DNA of 64,000 nucleotides from Bacteroidota bacterium (lineage in GTDB: Bacteria > Bacteroidota > JABWAT01), in contig JAFLBE010000005.1 of the NCBI GenBank assembly GCA_017303995.1, positions 60,031 through 124,030 on the forward strand, given 5' to 3'. The notes below the pieces were generated by a model that saw nothing but the letters and a program-made list of their open reading frames with translations, made no database searches and was not told the origin of the DNA. Position numbers and translations under genes: made by a program. Each line of letters opens with the position of its first letter. The first letter of the stretch is position 1. Shown here piece by piece: positions 9,215 through 18,496 of the stretch.

Positions 9215-9909
9215 ATAATGCAACCCAGCAGCAGGAAGCCCTCCTCTTTTATACAGAATTATACAATGGATTTCAATCTCTCCCGGGATATAGTGCGGAA
9301 AAAACTGTGATTGAAAGAGTCATCTCTGTTTTAGAATCCGGGGGAAGATTCAATCTCTCTTCATTTAATTCTCTTGTTGATCTTGGTTGTGGAATTGGTT
9401 TTAAAACCAATATTCTTTTTTCCAGAATTAAAAAGGCCATTGGGATTGATTTCATTCAAAAAGCCGTAGAAACAGGAAATGTACTTACCCCGGGTCCAGA
9501 TCTTTCATTTATCTGCGATGATGTCCTTTGCCCTGTTCATCCGGTTAAAGGGGATCTTGTTTCAGCATTTGGACTTTCCGTTTTAAATACCTCTGATCCT
9601 GACCTTTTTGTTTCCAGAATCATTCTGATATCTGAAAATTATCTACTTGCAGGTGGAACAATCTGGATTCTCAATCCAACCAATTTTTCGGGGACTGCAC
9701 CCGGCGGCTGGTACAACCATACTAAGCAAGAATTAAAAAACCTGAAAACATTGCTTCAAAAAACCGGAAAATTTGAAGTAACTCTTGACTTTATTCATCA
9801 TTCACCTGCATTTTTCGTGAAGGATGGGTTCTACTGGTTTCTCCATAGGTTTTTCAGACTGATCACCGGGAAACCCCAATTTTATTCCCTTTTGATCAAA
9901 CAAAAATGA
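9211..9909 (+). CDS. Class I SAM-dependent methyltransferase
   Basis: About 232 residues. The SAM-binding motif I LVDLGCGIGFKTNIL is followed by an acidic motif II region (AIGIDFIQKA) and FICDDVLCP as motif III-like. The ATG at 9211 is preferred because it overlaps the upstream stop as ATGA; an in-frame GTG at 9202 is the alternative. The C-terminal portion (HHSPAFFVKDGFYWFLHRFFRLITGK) is aromatic and hydrophobic, so membrane association is possible. The substrate is unknown. The gene overlaps dgt by four bases. Confidence 0.75.
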   Translation: MNNATQQQEALLFYTELYNGFQSLPGYSAEKTVIERVISVLESGGRFNLSSFNSLVDLGCGIGFKTNILFSRIKKAIGIDFIQKAVETGNVLTPGPDLSFICDDVLCPVHPVKGDLVSAFGLSVLNTSDPDLFVSRIILISENYLLAGGTIWILNPTNFSGTAPGGWYNHTKQELKNLKTLLQKTGKFEVTLDFIHHSPAFFVKDGFYWFLHRFFRLITGKPQFYSLLIKQK

Positions 9910-11165
9910 CAACTGAAAACCAATTTTACAACGATTTCGATACTACCTGCCTGGATGGTGAAAGAAAAACCGATTACCGGAGTTCCTTTGAAATCGACCG
10001 TGACAGACTCATTCATACTTCCGCCTTCAGACGCCTTCAGGCAAAAACCCAGGTTTTTCTTTCAGGTGAATATGATTTTTACCGAAGCCGGCTTACCCAT
10101 TCCCTTGAAGTTGCTCAAATTGGACGATCAATTACCCGTTTTCTGAATAAAACAAGTCCTCTGCTTTCCCCTGATTATTACATCGATGAAGCTTTGGTAG
10201 AAGCGAGCTGCCTCTCACATGACCTTGGTCATCCACCATTTGGTCATGCTGGTGAACGAAGTCTGCATAACCTGATGCTCCCTTACGGGGGCTTTGAAGG
10301 AAATGCGCAAACGCTTAGATTACTTACAGAAACGATCTATGGTGACGGTACTCATCGACGGGGATTAAATCCTTCACGGGCTTTTATTGACGGAATTCTG
10401 AAATATAAAGCTCTGTTCGGAAGTTATTCAACTCCGCCTAAAAATCACTTTTTGTATAATGACCAGAAGCCAATTCTTGATTTTATTTTACCCGCACAGC
10501 CGATTGAGCCTGATCCGAAATCATTTAACAAACTCAAATCAGTTGAGTGTCAGATTATGGATTGGGCGGATGATACTGCCTATTCTGCAAACGATATCAT
10601 CGACGGTGCCCATGCAGGTTTTATCAATCTGCAAAAGCTGGAATTGTGGGAAGAAAAACAAAATCTGGATGCTGATGAAAAAGTTCTGATTTCAGAACTC
10701 AAAGAATTGGTAAAAAAGGGTGATCTACACCGTTATTTTTCCAAAAAGATTGGTTTTTTTATTCAAGCAGCCAGTCTGAAATCCTGGGACTCGCCATACA
10801 AATCATTGTCTAACCGTTGGGCATTTAAAGTCATCATCGACCCGGAAGCAGAGAAAGCTTCATCCCTTTACAAAAAAATTGCTGTTGATTTGGTATTCGT
10901 TTCACCCCAGCTTCAGCAGTTTGAATATAAAGGGAATATGATGCTTGAACGTCTGTTTCACTCTTTTATGGATCAGGAAGTTCTGGGTAAAGGTTATAAG
11001 ATTGCTCCGCCTTCGCTTCGGGCAAGACTAGAAGGTGAAACAACTGAGGCAGAAAAAGCCCGTGTCATCTGTGATTATTTAGCAGGAATGACTGATAGAT
11101 TTGCCACCCGGACGTACAAACGGTTGTTCGATCCAGACTTCGGAAGTATTGTAGATCTGGTTTGA
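9906..11165 (+). CDS. dgt: Deoxyguanosinetriphosphate triphosphohydrolase-like HD-domain protein
   Basis: 419 residues. HD-domain metal ligands appear as HSLEVAQIG, then LSHDLGHPPFGHAGE, then DWADDTAYSANDI, with the typical dGTPase N-terminus (RSSFEIDRDRLIHTSAFRRLQAKTQVF). Family enzymes cut dNTPs to the nucleoside plus triphosphate and control dNTP pools. The length fits the dGTPase subfamily of about 400 residues. The start overlaps the methyltransferase stop by four bases, and the gene closes the plus-strand operon. The exact nucleotide preference cannot be read from sequence. Confidence 0.88.
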   Translation: MTTENQFYNDFDTTCLDGERKTDYRSSFEIDRDRLIHTSAFRRLQAKTQVFLSGEYDFYRSRLTHSLEVAQIGRSITRFLNKTSPLLSPDYYIDEALVEASCLSHDLGHPPFGHAGERSLHNLMLPYGGFEGNAQTLRLLTETIYGDGTHRRGLNPSRAFIDGILKYKALFGSYSTPPKNHFLYNDQKPILDFILPAQPIEPDPKSFNKLKSVECQIMDWADDTAYSANDIIDGAHAGFINLQKLELWEEKQNLDADEKVLISELKELVKKGDLHRYFSKKIGFFIQAASLKSWDSPYKSLSNRWAFKVIIDPEAEKASSLYKKIAVDLVFVSPQLQQFEYKGNMMLERLFHSFMDQEVLGKGYKIAPPSLRARLEGETTEAEKARVICDYLAGMTDRFATRTYKRLFDPDFGSIVDLV

Positions 11166-11306
11166 GTGGGATTCACCGCCGAGGAAAAAGCAGACCGCTA
11201 CCCAAGTCAGGTCTGGACCTGAACCGGGTTCTTCGAAAGGCCCTAAGGCGCTAAGGAATTCAATTCTTTTAAGTTAAATGCAAAAGCCTAACCAACCCTT
11301 CGATAC

Positions 11307-11326
11307 GTCCCGAAAGCGTTCGGGAC
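11307..11326. repeat. Hairpin repeat GTCCCGAA-agcg-TTCGGGAC
   Basis: Perfect 8-bp stem with a 4-base loop. The TCCCGAN/NTCGGGA arms resemble the hairpin at 62163-62182, so both may be members of one intergenic repeat class. No T-tract follows directly, so it is not an obvious terminator. Confidence 0.6.
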
Positions 11327-11397
11327 ACTCAGGGTGACAGCCGCACGAATTTAGCATTATAGTATTAACCATTAATCACTTACGATTAACCATTATA

Positions 11398-11424
11398 CCT
11401 TACACCTTCCCAATTAGTGTCCGC
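11398..11424. repeat. 27-bp repeat shared with the 3' end of the MFS gene
   Basis: Identical over 27 bases to 38607-38633, where the sequence spans the stop and last codons of the MFS transporter gene. Here the flanking bases still read Ala-Ser-Ser-Gly-His-stop on the minus strand, against Ala-Gly-Gly-Gly-His-stop in the intact gene, which suggests a remnant of a related gene end. Confidence 0.7.
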
Positions 11425-11459
11425 TACTAGCTTCGTGCGCAACGTTTGATGTGAATAAA

Positions 11460-14444
11460 TTATTTCAAATAGATGACTTTTCTGATTTCTTTTTGTGAAC
11501 CCGATCGAAAACAAACAAAATAGGTGCCAGATACTTGATTAGAAAGCGAAATTGGAATTGTTTGCATTCCCTGAGATCCTTGAAAAGAATTTTTCACTAT
11601 TCTTTGACCTAAACTATTATATACTTCAACATCTACTTTCCCCTTTACAGGTAATTCAATTTGAAAACTGGTTGTTGGGTTAAATGGATTTGGATAACCA
11701 TCGGATATATAGAATCTTGCTGGTTTAACAATCTTGATCGACCGTAATACACGGTCATTTCCTTCAAAATCCCAATCTTTCAAACGAACATCAATATGAT
11801 CCGTAAAATTTGGGTTCTTAAAATAATATTTATATTTTTTATTCACTGATGATGTTCCCTGCCCCTTTAATTCCCCTGAAGTTTGGAAGGATGCAGCCTC
11901 TATCCACTTTTCCTCACTTATGGACCGCCATTCAATCGAAAATCCAATATTGTTCAACTCTGATTCAACAACCCACTCCAAAACCAGGTCGTTATCCGTC
12001 CAGTGACCATTAAAATCAGTAATTTCTACTGGTAAGGTGTTATCTGGGATTGCATTTTTTGCCAGATACGGGCGGATTCTCCAATTAAAACCTGCCAAAG
12101 AGCTCCAGATTCCAGATTGAAACTGAGAAGAGTTCGCAACACTGATATTGTCATCCATTGCGTAGGTAAAAGTGCTAAAAGTAGGGATGTTCATAACTAA
12201 GTGATAGGGAGTTCCTGCATTTACCTGAACACCTGATGTCCCAAAACTTAAGAAATTCCAGGAATATTGCATCATTGATGATAATGGATAGGAACTGGAA
12301 AAAAGTCCTATTTGAGAACCCGGTTTTCCTGAAATATCAGTCCATACCTCAAAAGACAGCGGAGAGGCAAAACCAGAAAATGCACCCGGGTGAAAAAAAA
12401 CGCCAAGAGTGAATCCATCAAAAACGGGAGTAAATCTAACGGCCAGTTTACTGTTTTGAACTGTATTATTAAATCGAAACGCAGCATAATTCCATTTATC
12501 CTGTTGTGAAACCTGAAATGCAGGAACAAATGCAGGATTAACCATTTTTGCAAAGGAAGAAAGTAAATTCAGTTTCCCGAAGCCGAAGGTGTAGTTCGGT
12601 AAAACTCCAGTATATTCATCTGAAATTGTATTTTCTGTCAATAAATCTTTGATTTGAGAAGCGGACAGGTTCGGATTAGCCTGAAGCATCAATGCAATAG
12701 CACCTGAGACAACAGGAGTTGCCATGCTTGTGCCCTGATTTGTCACATAATTATTATCGATTACTGAATATCCGGCATATGTTGCAGAAACAGACCTTGC
12801 CGATACGATAGCCTGACCAGGCGCAGTTAGTTCAGGTTTCATCCGACCATCCCTTGTGGGACCCATACTGCTAAAATCAGAAATATTATCAGCACGAACA
12901 GGTGATCCGTACCAAATACTGCCACTTGATTGTGACATCCAATCCCAACGGCTTACAAATGATCCCACAGTTATTGCGTTGGCTGCAGTTCCCGGAATTC
13001 CAATAGTACTTATAGAATTGGCTGAATTTAGAGTTACAGGCATACTTTTATTTACCAACCATCCATTCAGGATAAATGAATTTGTAGCAGAAGGATTTGT
13101 AAAAGTCAAAGTCCAGTTTCCACTTGCCGGTGGATAGGATGAATTCCCATCATAAACTTCAATATAATTTCTCAGTTGACCGTTTGGATAATTCGAATCC
13201 TGAAAGTTATAAATGTAAGATGAGCCATCTGAGGACTGATTGGAGCCTTGAGTATATCCGGCTTGACTATGCACAAATCCATTGGGTGAAGTCAATGAAA
13301 TATTAATTGAAGAGCCCGTATTCCACCATCCATCCCAAACAAAGAAATCGTTTGAGGATCCAGCATTTGCAGTGTACGAAGGCACATTTAATGTGACATT
13401 AATTGAGGAGTTTGGTGAAACCGTACCGGAAATATGAATGGCATTGTTTCCGTCATTTCCACCTGCAATCACAACAATGCGCCCATTTCCGGAAGTGCAA
13501 AATGAATTTACTGCGGTTTCCTGAGGGCCGGTTCCATCATGGGAGCCATAATGCCCACCAAGACTCATATTAACGACGATAGGTTTATTTTCTGTTTCTG
13601 AAATCTTACGGGCATAAGTTAATGCGTTAATGATGTTAATTTCAGAGAATGAACCGTTCCCTGCTTTTACCACGACAATGGTTGACTTTGGTGCCATTCC
13701 TTTAAACTTTGAGGTAGATGCATAACCATTACCGCTTACAGTTCCCGCTACGTGGGTGCCGTGACCATCATAATCAGTTTCACGAACAAAACCTGCTGAT
13801 GAGCCATCAATTTCATTATTGATATCAGATTGCGAATATTCTACACCGTAAGTTAAAGTACCAAAATGAGTAGGATCTCTGTCTGCTGGTGTTTTTTCTG
13901 CACCCTGTTTGGTAAGGGTTTGATCCCAGAGATACAAAATCCGGCTCTTGGTTTGATCAGTAATATTGCGGAAATCAGGATGAGACCAATCAATTCCTGA
14001 GTCAATTATCAGGGTAATTACCCCGGTTCCGTCATATGAAGTTGTGTTGATGAATCCATTTTGAATCAGATCAACCCCAGTAAGACCTCTTGCAAGATCA
14101 TTTTTGGAATAGTTAATTGCCCCCGGGGAAATTTTTAATACGTTTTCAAGTTTTATCAGTTCAATCATTTCTGACAATGTGATATGGGCAGTAACAAAGT
14201 TTGGAATTGCAGAATTAGTCAGAATAGGTAAATCATGGCTAGTGTCTTCCAGAATTCGTATCAAACAAGGAATTAAAGAATCGGGTTCATTTATTTTGAA
14301 TTGTTTTTTATTACTTTCTCTCTTTATCAGGTTTTGAAAACGAAAATCGAGCTTGGCAATTGCAAGTGAATCCAGTGTTTGTGAAAAACCTGAAACGGCA
14401 AAAAAAAGAAAGATTAAAAGAAATTTGTATTTTAAATTATTCAT
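11460..14444 (-). CDS. Secreted subtilisin-like serine protease (S8) with C-terminal sorting domain
   Basis: 994 residues with a signal peptide (cleavage near VSGFSQ). The S8 triad is complete: Asp148 in LIIDSGIDW, His228 in DGHGTHVAG, Ser573 in GTSMATPV. Between His and Ser there is a long beta-rich insert (about residues 330-480, KVLF-like jelly-roll with SGNWTLTFTNPSA), resembling a proprotein-convertase P-type domain. The last ~80 residues start with YPNPFNPTTSFQIELP and end with strand-rich GTYFVCFRSGSQKEIRKVIYLK, the FCB secretion/sorting domain type associated with T9SS-like export. It is probably a cell-surface or secreted protease, and is monocistronic. Confidence 0.9.
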   Translation of the reverse strand: MNNLKYKFLLIFLFFAVSGFSQTLDSLAIAKLDFRFQNLIKRESNKKQFKINEPDSLIPCLIRILEDTSHDLPILTNSAIPNFVTAHITLSEMIELIKLENVLKISPGAINYSKNDLARGLTGVDLIQNGFINTTSYDGTGVITLIIDSGIDWSHPDFRNITDQTKSRILYLWDQTLTKQGAEKTPADRDPTHFGTLTYGVEYSQSDINNEIDGSSAGFVRETDYDGHGTHVAGTVSGNGYASTSKFKGMAPKSTIVVVKAGNGSFSEINIINALTYARKISETENKPIVVNMSLGGHYGSHDGTGPQETAVNSFCTSGNGRIVVIAGGNDGNNAIHISGTVSPNSSINVTLNVPSYTANAGSSNDFFVWDGWWNTGSSINISLTSPNGFVHSQAGYTQGSNQSSDGSSYIYNFQDSNYPNGQLRNYIEVYDGNSSYPPASGNWTLTFTNPSATNSFILNGWLVNKSMPVTLNSANSISTIGIPGTAANAITVGSFVSRWDWMSQSSGSIWYGSPVRADNISDFSSMGPTRDGRMKPELTAPGQAIVSARSVSATYAGYSVIDNNYVTNQGTSMATPVVSGAIALMLQANPNLSASQIKDLLTENTISDEYTGVLPNYTFGFGKLNLLSSFAKMVNPAFVPAFQVSQQDKWNYAAFRFNNTVQNSKLAVRFTPVFDGFTLGVFFHPGAFSGFASPLSFEVWTDISGKPGSQIGLFSSSYPLSSMMQYSWNFLSFGTSGVQVNAGTPYHLVMNIPTFSTFTYAMDDNISVANSSQFQSGIWSSLAGFNWRIRPYLAKNAIPDNTLPVEITDFNGHWTDNDLVLEWVVESELNNIGFSIEWRSISEEKWIEAASFQTSGELKGQGTSSVNKKYKYYFKNPNFTDHIDVRLKDWDFEGNDRVLRSIKIVKPARFYISDGYPNPFNPTTSFQIELPVKGKVDVEVYNSLGQRIVKNSFQGSQGMQTIPISLSNQVSGTYFVCFRSGSQKEIRKVIYLK

Positions 14445-14548
14445 CTGAACCCCGGGCCACCCTCAGAATGCAACCAGACTGAGGGTTTGAAGAAAACGTA
14501 TAAAAGCGGACTGTTAAAAGAAAAAAGTTACATTGAAATGCTAAGGCA

Positions 14549-14863
14549 TTACTTAAATCTAATTTCCTTTTCTTCTTTTATTTGTTCTGGCTGAGGTGGT
14601 TTTACATCAGAGTCATTTGAAGGTTTTCCATCGCGACCTTGAGAAACACCCCCAATTATTAATAAAACCAGGCCCACCAGGAACAGTGGCACACTTAAAA
14701 CTAACGTCCAATTTACAATTCGTGGCATTATACTGCCATATCCAAATGAACTCGCAAACATTGCTCCTGGATTCATTTCAAGATAGATCTTTGCTGCAAT
14801 AAATAATATTACTGAAACAACAGACAATATTATACCAATTTTTAAAATCTTCTTACCGTTCAT
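14549..14863 (-). CDS. Small two-helix membrane protein, unknown
   Basis: 104 residues. Two hydrophobic helices (about residues 8-27 and 50-70, IVNWTLVLSVPLFLVGLVLLII) are followed by a polar, charged tail (SNDSDVKPPQPEQIKEEKEIRFK). A GAGGA-like Shine-Dalgarno sequence lies 8 bases before the ATG. No family recognised. It lies in the AT-rich accessory region among other small envelope proteins. Confidence 0.55.
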   Translation of the reverse strand: MNGKKILKIGIILSVVSVILFIAAKIYLEMNPGAMFASSFGYGSIMPRIVNWTLVLSVPLFLVGLVLLIIGGVSQGRDGKPSNDSDVKPPQPEQIKEEKEIRFK

Positions 14864-15040
14864 TTTTAATCCTCATTCCTACTTGTTGACTATATTTTTA
14901 GTGGCTCTACAAAACTGCTTTAAATTACTTCTCATACATGAGTTACCTCGATATAGGGTAATCCAAGTCGTAATTGGTAGTTTTTGGGGAGGTATTTATT
15001 TAACTGTATATTGTAAATTAAAAATAATAGTTTAACCTCC

Positions 15041-15496
15041 TTACCCTAAATGTTTTGCTACTTCATTGGCTGCTTTTCTTCTTTCCAGTTCATCTTGAAC
15101 GGCCTCATGAACACATTTTTTATTAACCGGATTCAAATATGTTCCTAATGATTTTGCAACAACCAAAGCTGCCGGGATGCCAATTATGGTGATAAAAAGA
15201 AGTGCAACCTGAAACACTGCACCGATTGCAAAAAACAACCCAAACGGAAAGTAAATAACCATAACAATCGTTGAATATATTTTCCACGCTTTATTTTGTT
15301 CAACATTTAGATCTGATTTGCTTACCATTGCCTTGCCAAAAGGCCAAAACAAAAATTTACCGTACTCCATTAGTCCTAAACCAACCGGGGCAGCTACTAC
15401 AGTAATTGTTAACAACAAACCAAACAGATAAACCAGAATTGCACTGATGAATCCTAAAAAGGGAACGTGCCAAAGAATATTACCAAGCGTTTTCAT
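15041..15496 (-). CDS. YccF-like inner-membrane protein (DUF307)
   Basis: 151 residues with about four hydrophobic segments. It carries the two internal YccF-type repeats: VVAAPVGLGLMEYGKFLFWPFGK and later TIIGIPAALVVAKSLGTYLNPV, each with a small-residue/Pro turn after a beta/TM segment. YccF-domain proteins are small inner-membrane proteins of unknown function. The C-terminus is a charged helix (VQDELERRKAANEVAKHLG). It stands alone with ~100 bases on the upstream side. Confidence 0.7.
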   Translation of the reverse strand: MKTLGNILWHVPFLGFISAILVYLFGLLLTITVVAAPVGLGLMEYGKFLFWPFGKAMVSKSDLNVEQNKAWKIYSTIVMVIYFPFGLFFAIGAVFQVALLFITIIGIPAALVVAKSLGTYLNPVNKKCVHEAVQDELERRKAANEVAKHLG

Positions 15497-15603
15497 AGCG
15501 GTAGCCTCCAGTTTTTGTGAATAGAATCTTTTATATTTATGCCATTATCATCGAGGAGTACGAATTGCCATCAGAGAATAAAAATATCAGGTAGCTCGTT
15601 TTT

Positions 15604-16005
15604 TCAGATCTTTAAAACCAATAGTGAAGAAACCCATTTTCCATTTATCTTTTCTTCGAGTGTACCCCTAAGCACACCTTTTTCAAAAACCAAATCAATC
15701 TTTCTATTAATTTCTTTCGACCAGGTTGCTGTTAATTTTTGTGTTGTCTTATTCCATACAACTTTATCTGCTTTGTACTCCGTTTCAATTGCTGTGGAAC
15801 CACCGCTATCAAGCTCAACACGCATCAACGTTATATAAGTAACTACATACTTATCTGAGCCCTGTACCTTTACAATCGAATAACTGGGTGCTGCTAAGTC
15901 TTCATCAAAGTAGGTTCCTTCAAGAGACTGACCAGTTGTTAAAGTGGGTGAAATAAAACCAACGAAAAGAATCACCAGAGATGCAGTTACTAGTTTAATT
16001 GACAT
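15604..16005 (-). CDS. Small secreted protein, unknown
   Basis: 133 residues with a signal peptide (MSIKLVTASLVILFVGFISP, cleavage near TTGQS) and a mature part that looks all-beta and lipocalin-like (GTYFDEDLAAPSYSIVKVQGSDKYVVTYI; TQKLTATWSKEIN; GVLRGTLEEKINGKWVSSLLVL). A strong AAGGAG Shine-Dalgarno sequence lies about 8 bases before the ATG. No named family recognised. Confidence 0.6.
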   Translation of the reverse strand: MSIKLVTASLVILFVGFISPTLTTGQSLEGTYFDEDLAAPSYSIVKVQGSDKYVVTYITLMRVELDSGGSTAIETEYKADKVVWNKTTQKLTATWSKEINRKIDLVFEKGVLRGTLEEKINGKWVSSLLVLKI

Positions 16006-16742
16006 AAAACTACTCCTTCAAGTCGAATACTCTACTTATTATTTATTTTTTGTGAACCAGGTAAGTAATAAAATATTCAAAATAATCGTCATTGCAGGCT
16101 ACCTTAAATCGATAAAACAAAGTTCTGGATTAATTTTTGTCTTTTAGAGACAACATCTGAAATTTCAGGGAAGGAATATGTCTCCTTTTTAACAAATAGA
16201 GTGATTCAAAAACACACTCATTTTATTAGGATGGATGAGCTTCAAAGAACTTCGCTAACCGGGTCAATTAGAGGATTGTGTTTTGTGGATCTTTAAAGAA
16301 GGTCATAGAAGCTTAGAAGAATCAACTCATTTTATTGAGTTTTATGTATGTCTAGGTTATTTGATTCCCTCAAACCCCAATGTTTGTATCCTACCAGCAA
16401 CAGTTTCAACTGATTAGCTTTTGGTTGGGAAAAACCTTTCGATGAATATTAACCGGGATTTCAGGTAAAAAGTGCATTGCATTATAATTGTATCTGTCAT
16501 CATCATCATATGCTGCCTCAATTAAGGCATAGTCGCCATGAATATCTGCAGAATACCCAAAACTGTCTGCGCTTCCTCGGGGGACTGAACAGAGACTTCA
16601 ACCGGATCAATCGTTCAATGTCACCGGTGAGTTGTCCCACTTTAATTTTCCAGATTATTATAAATAATTACTTAGTCAATGATAAATTTCAAAAATTGGT
16701 ACCTCTAAAACGGAAACAATAATTTAATTATTTCAGACTTTA
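16006..16742. other. Gene-free stretch with pseudogene debris
   Basis: About 740 bases without an intact gene. The only recognisable content is the FG-GAP fragment at 16406-16597. The rest is AT-rich with a repeated ACTCATTTTATT motif near 16223 and 16325. The short plus-strand frame at 16477-16722 is His/Cys/Asn-rich with no coding character. Confidence 0.6.
16406..16597 (-). pseudogene. Remnant of an FG-GAP repeat protein
   Basis: A stop-to-stop minus-strand frame (stops at 16600 and 16408) of 63 codons without a start reads GSADSFGYSADIHGDYALIE followed by AAYDDDD. This matches the FG-GAP/integrin-like repeat pattern F-G-x-S-x-x-x-x-G-D-Y-A-x-x-G-A-x-x-D-D. The repeat is bounded by stops on both sides and lacks the usual tandem copies, so it is read as a decayed fragment of a secreted propeller protein. 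No longer a gene. Confidence 0.55.
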
Positions 16743-17495
16743 TTAGGGTTTTACCCAAGTATTTGTACCTGTTGGTGTTCCAGAGGTATTGAAATAAGTT
16801 ATTTCTCCGGATCCATCTAAGAACCATTTGGCAAAAAACCTTTTGACACCGTTGGGTTTATAAGTAACAGTTCCGGTTTTGTTGGAATTTAACTCGTATT
16901 CAACGATATCAGGAGCAGAATCAGATGCGTTTTCCCAATATTTGGCAGCACCGGTTTTAACTCCAGATTGTGTTGTGCTCCATTCTTCAGTACCCCAAAT
17001 GTAACTTGCAGACGGGTTTGTAAAAAGGAACCCGGTAAATTTTCCGGATTTGGCATCCTTAGAAAATGTTGCTTCAAAAGTAAGGGCATTATTTAAAATA
17101 ATCCCTTCCGCATTTCCCGTTTGTGTCATTTTGAAAATCTGATTTTGCCCTGACTCTGTAACATAAATTTTAACAACCAAATCACCCTCATAACCAGGGA
17201 AGAGGTCCTGGGGTTTAAATTGTGAATAATGGGTTCCAGCATCCTGGTTCCAGGTTAACTTATCAAATATTTGCAAATACCCGGTATAACTGCTTCCAAT
17301 ATCATCGGCAAAACTAACAATATTTGCAACTTCGTTCGCATACTGATTTTCAGGATATTCTCCAAGAGTTGTTTCATGTTTGCCAATTAAAACCTTTGCC
17401 GGTTTCACTGTTTCATCTTTATCCTCATCTTTATCGCAACCAATCAGCAAAAATGCAAATACACTTGCTAGCATAACTATCCAGAACTTTTTCAT
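16743..17495 (-). CDS. Lipoprotein, unknown function
   Basis: 250 residues. The N-terminus MKKFWIVMLASVFAFLLIGCDKDEDKD has a lipobox (LIGC) at about residue 20 followed by an acidic linker, the usual pattern for a surface or outer-membrane lipoprotein in FCB bacteria. The mature domain is strand-rich with repeated G-x-F/Y-x-G turns (SGKFTGFLFTNPSASYIWG, SGEITYFNTSGTPTGTNTW). AGGAGA precedes the ATG by about 5 bases. It may be the last gene of a short transcript starting at 18496. No family recognised. Confidence 0.65.
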   Translation of the reverse strand: MKKFWIVMLASVFAFLLIGCDKDEDKDETVKPAKVLIGKHETTLGEYPENQYANEVANIVSFADDIGSSYTGYLQIFDKLTWNQDAGTHYSQFKPQDLFPGYEGDLVVKIYVTESGQNQIFKMTQTGNAEGIILNNALTFEATFSKDAKSGKFTGFLFTNPSASYIWGTEEWSTTQSGVKTGAAKYWENASDSAPDIVEYELNSNKTGTVTYKPNGVKRFFAKWFLDGSGEITYFNTSGTPTGTNTWVKP

Positions 17496-17558
17496 AAATT
17501 CTCCTATTTTAATAAAAAACAGTTATTAACTCGAATGGTTTCATGATGAACTGATATT

Positions 17559-18035
17559 TCAAATTTGAGCCTGATATTCTGCTTTTGGCTTTTTAACGAT
17601 TATGATTCCAATCCAGACAAGAGACAGAATTAAAAAAAGAAATACCAGCCAAAAACCAAACTCAGTCTTTACGTAGAATAATCCGTTTCCTTCTGCTTGA
17701 ATTTGCTGTTCAATATCATACTTTAAATACCATTGCAGAATAATTGCCGAGAAATTAATAAAACCTGTCGTCAACATAACCGTTTTCCCGGTAAAAACCC
17801 CCAAAATTAATCCAATAAATACAGCAGCTGCCATTGCAATCGCAATCGGTGAAAATGGGATTGTATGAGTATCCTGTTGACCAAAAGCTCCTTCAGATTC
17901 TATGACTTTTCCAATGACCAAATCGAGACCTGTTAAAGAGGTAACCGTTTTATTCTCGCACGAAACTGTAAGCCAAGGTAAAAAAAACGACAGTAGAATA
18001 AGTAGGTTTATTCCTGAAATTAACTTTGTTTTCAT
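17559..18035 (-). CDS. Four-helix membrane protein, unknown
   Basis: 158 residues with about four hydrophobic segments (LISGINLLILLSFFLPWLTVSC; IAIAMAAAVFIGLILGVFTG; VMLTTGFINFSAIILQWYL; FWLVFLFLILSLVWIGIIIV). The inner ATG at 18035 is chosen over the one at 18050 because an AAAGGA Shine-Dalgarno element lies right before it and itself overlaps the upstream ATG codons. The C-terminus is basic (VKKPKAEYQAQI). Homologous layouts occur in uncharacterised FCB membrane proteins; function unknown. It is flanked closely by two lipoprotein genes in the same direction. Confidence 0.55.
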   Translation of the reverse strand: MKTKLISGINLLILLSFFLPWLTVSCENKTVTSLTGLDLVIGKVIESEGAFGQQDTHTIPFSPIAIAMAAAVFIGLILGVFTGKTVMLTTGFINFSAIILQWYLKYDIEQQIQAEGNGLFYVKTEFGFWLVFLFLILSLVWIGIIIVKKPKAEYQAQI

Positions 18036-18082
18036 TGTGATTCCTTTCATATCAATTTAAAATTTTCAATACACTGGATTAA

Positions 18083-18496
18083 TTAAAAGTCTTCAATTTT
18101 ATAAAGACCATTTTCTTTGCTCATTAGCCATCTCGTGTCATCTTCACTCCCATCTGAAAAGGTGATCATGAATTCGACATAAAACCGGGTTCCTCCGCTT
18201 TCACCTTCCGTGCTTTCAACCATTCGCACAGCCTTAACTTCCGGAGCTAGTTCAATGAGTTCGTTCAATTCTCTGTCCTTGCTGCTTTCAAAAAGTACCT
18301 TTAAACTAACTTTATCTCTTTTAAGTTTCCTGATTGTTTCTTCAGGAAATAACTTTTCAATGGTATCGTAATCCTTCTTCTTTAAGGCTTCAAAAAATTC
18401 CATTGCGACTCCCTCTGGGGTTTTTAGATTATTCCCACACCCTAAAGCAATAAAACTAATGAATATGGAAGTCACCAAAACACTAATTATTTTCAT
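18083..18496 (-). CDS. DUF4878-like lipoprotein
   Basis: 137 residues. Signal peptide with lipobox (FIALGC) at about residue 20, then TPEGVAMEFFEALKKKDYDTIEKLFPEE, the characteristic start of DUF4878/NTF2-like small lipoproteins (T-P-x-x-x-A-x-x-F-x-x-A-x-x-x-D-Y). The C-terminus WLMSKENGLYKIEDF fits the same fold (W-x-x-x-x-x-x-G-x-W/Y-K). AGGAAGG precedes the ATG. The function of the family is unknown; membrane-anchored in the periplasm is likely. Confidence 0.65.
   Translation of the reverse strand: MKIISVLVTSIFISFIALGCGNNLKTPEGVAMEFFEALKKKDYDTIEKLFPEETIRKLKRDKVSLKVLFESSKDRELNELIELAPEVKAVRMVESTEGESGGTRFYVEFMITFSDGSEDDTRWLMSKENGLYKIEDF

Larger units (their letters stand above)
11166..11459. 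other. Intergenic stretch of short repeats, no gene
   Basis: This 294-base gap between two convergent genes has no credible reading frame. It contains an 8-bp stem hairpin at 11307-11326 (GTCCCGAA-agcg-TTCGGGAC) followed by ACACTCAGGGTGACAG, text-like repeats of the ATTAACCATTAATC kind near 11350-11395, and a 27-bp sequence also found at 38607-38633. Mostly repeat debris. Confidence 0.6.

Noticed and set aside
16477..16722. Plus-strand frame of 81 residues
   Set aside because: It overlaps the FG-GAP remnant on the opposite strand, has odd His/Cys/Asn content and no RBS of note.
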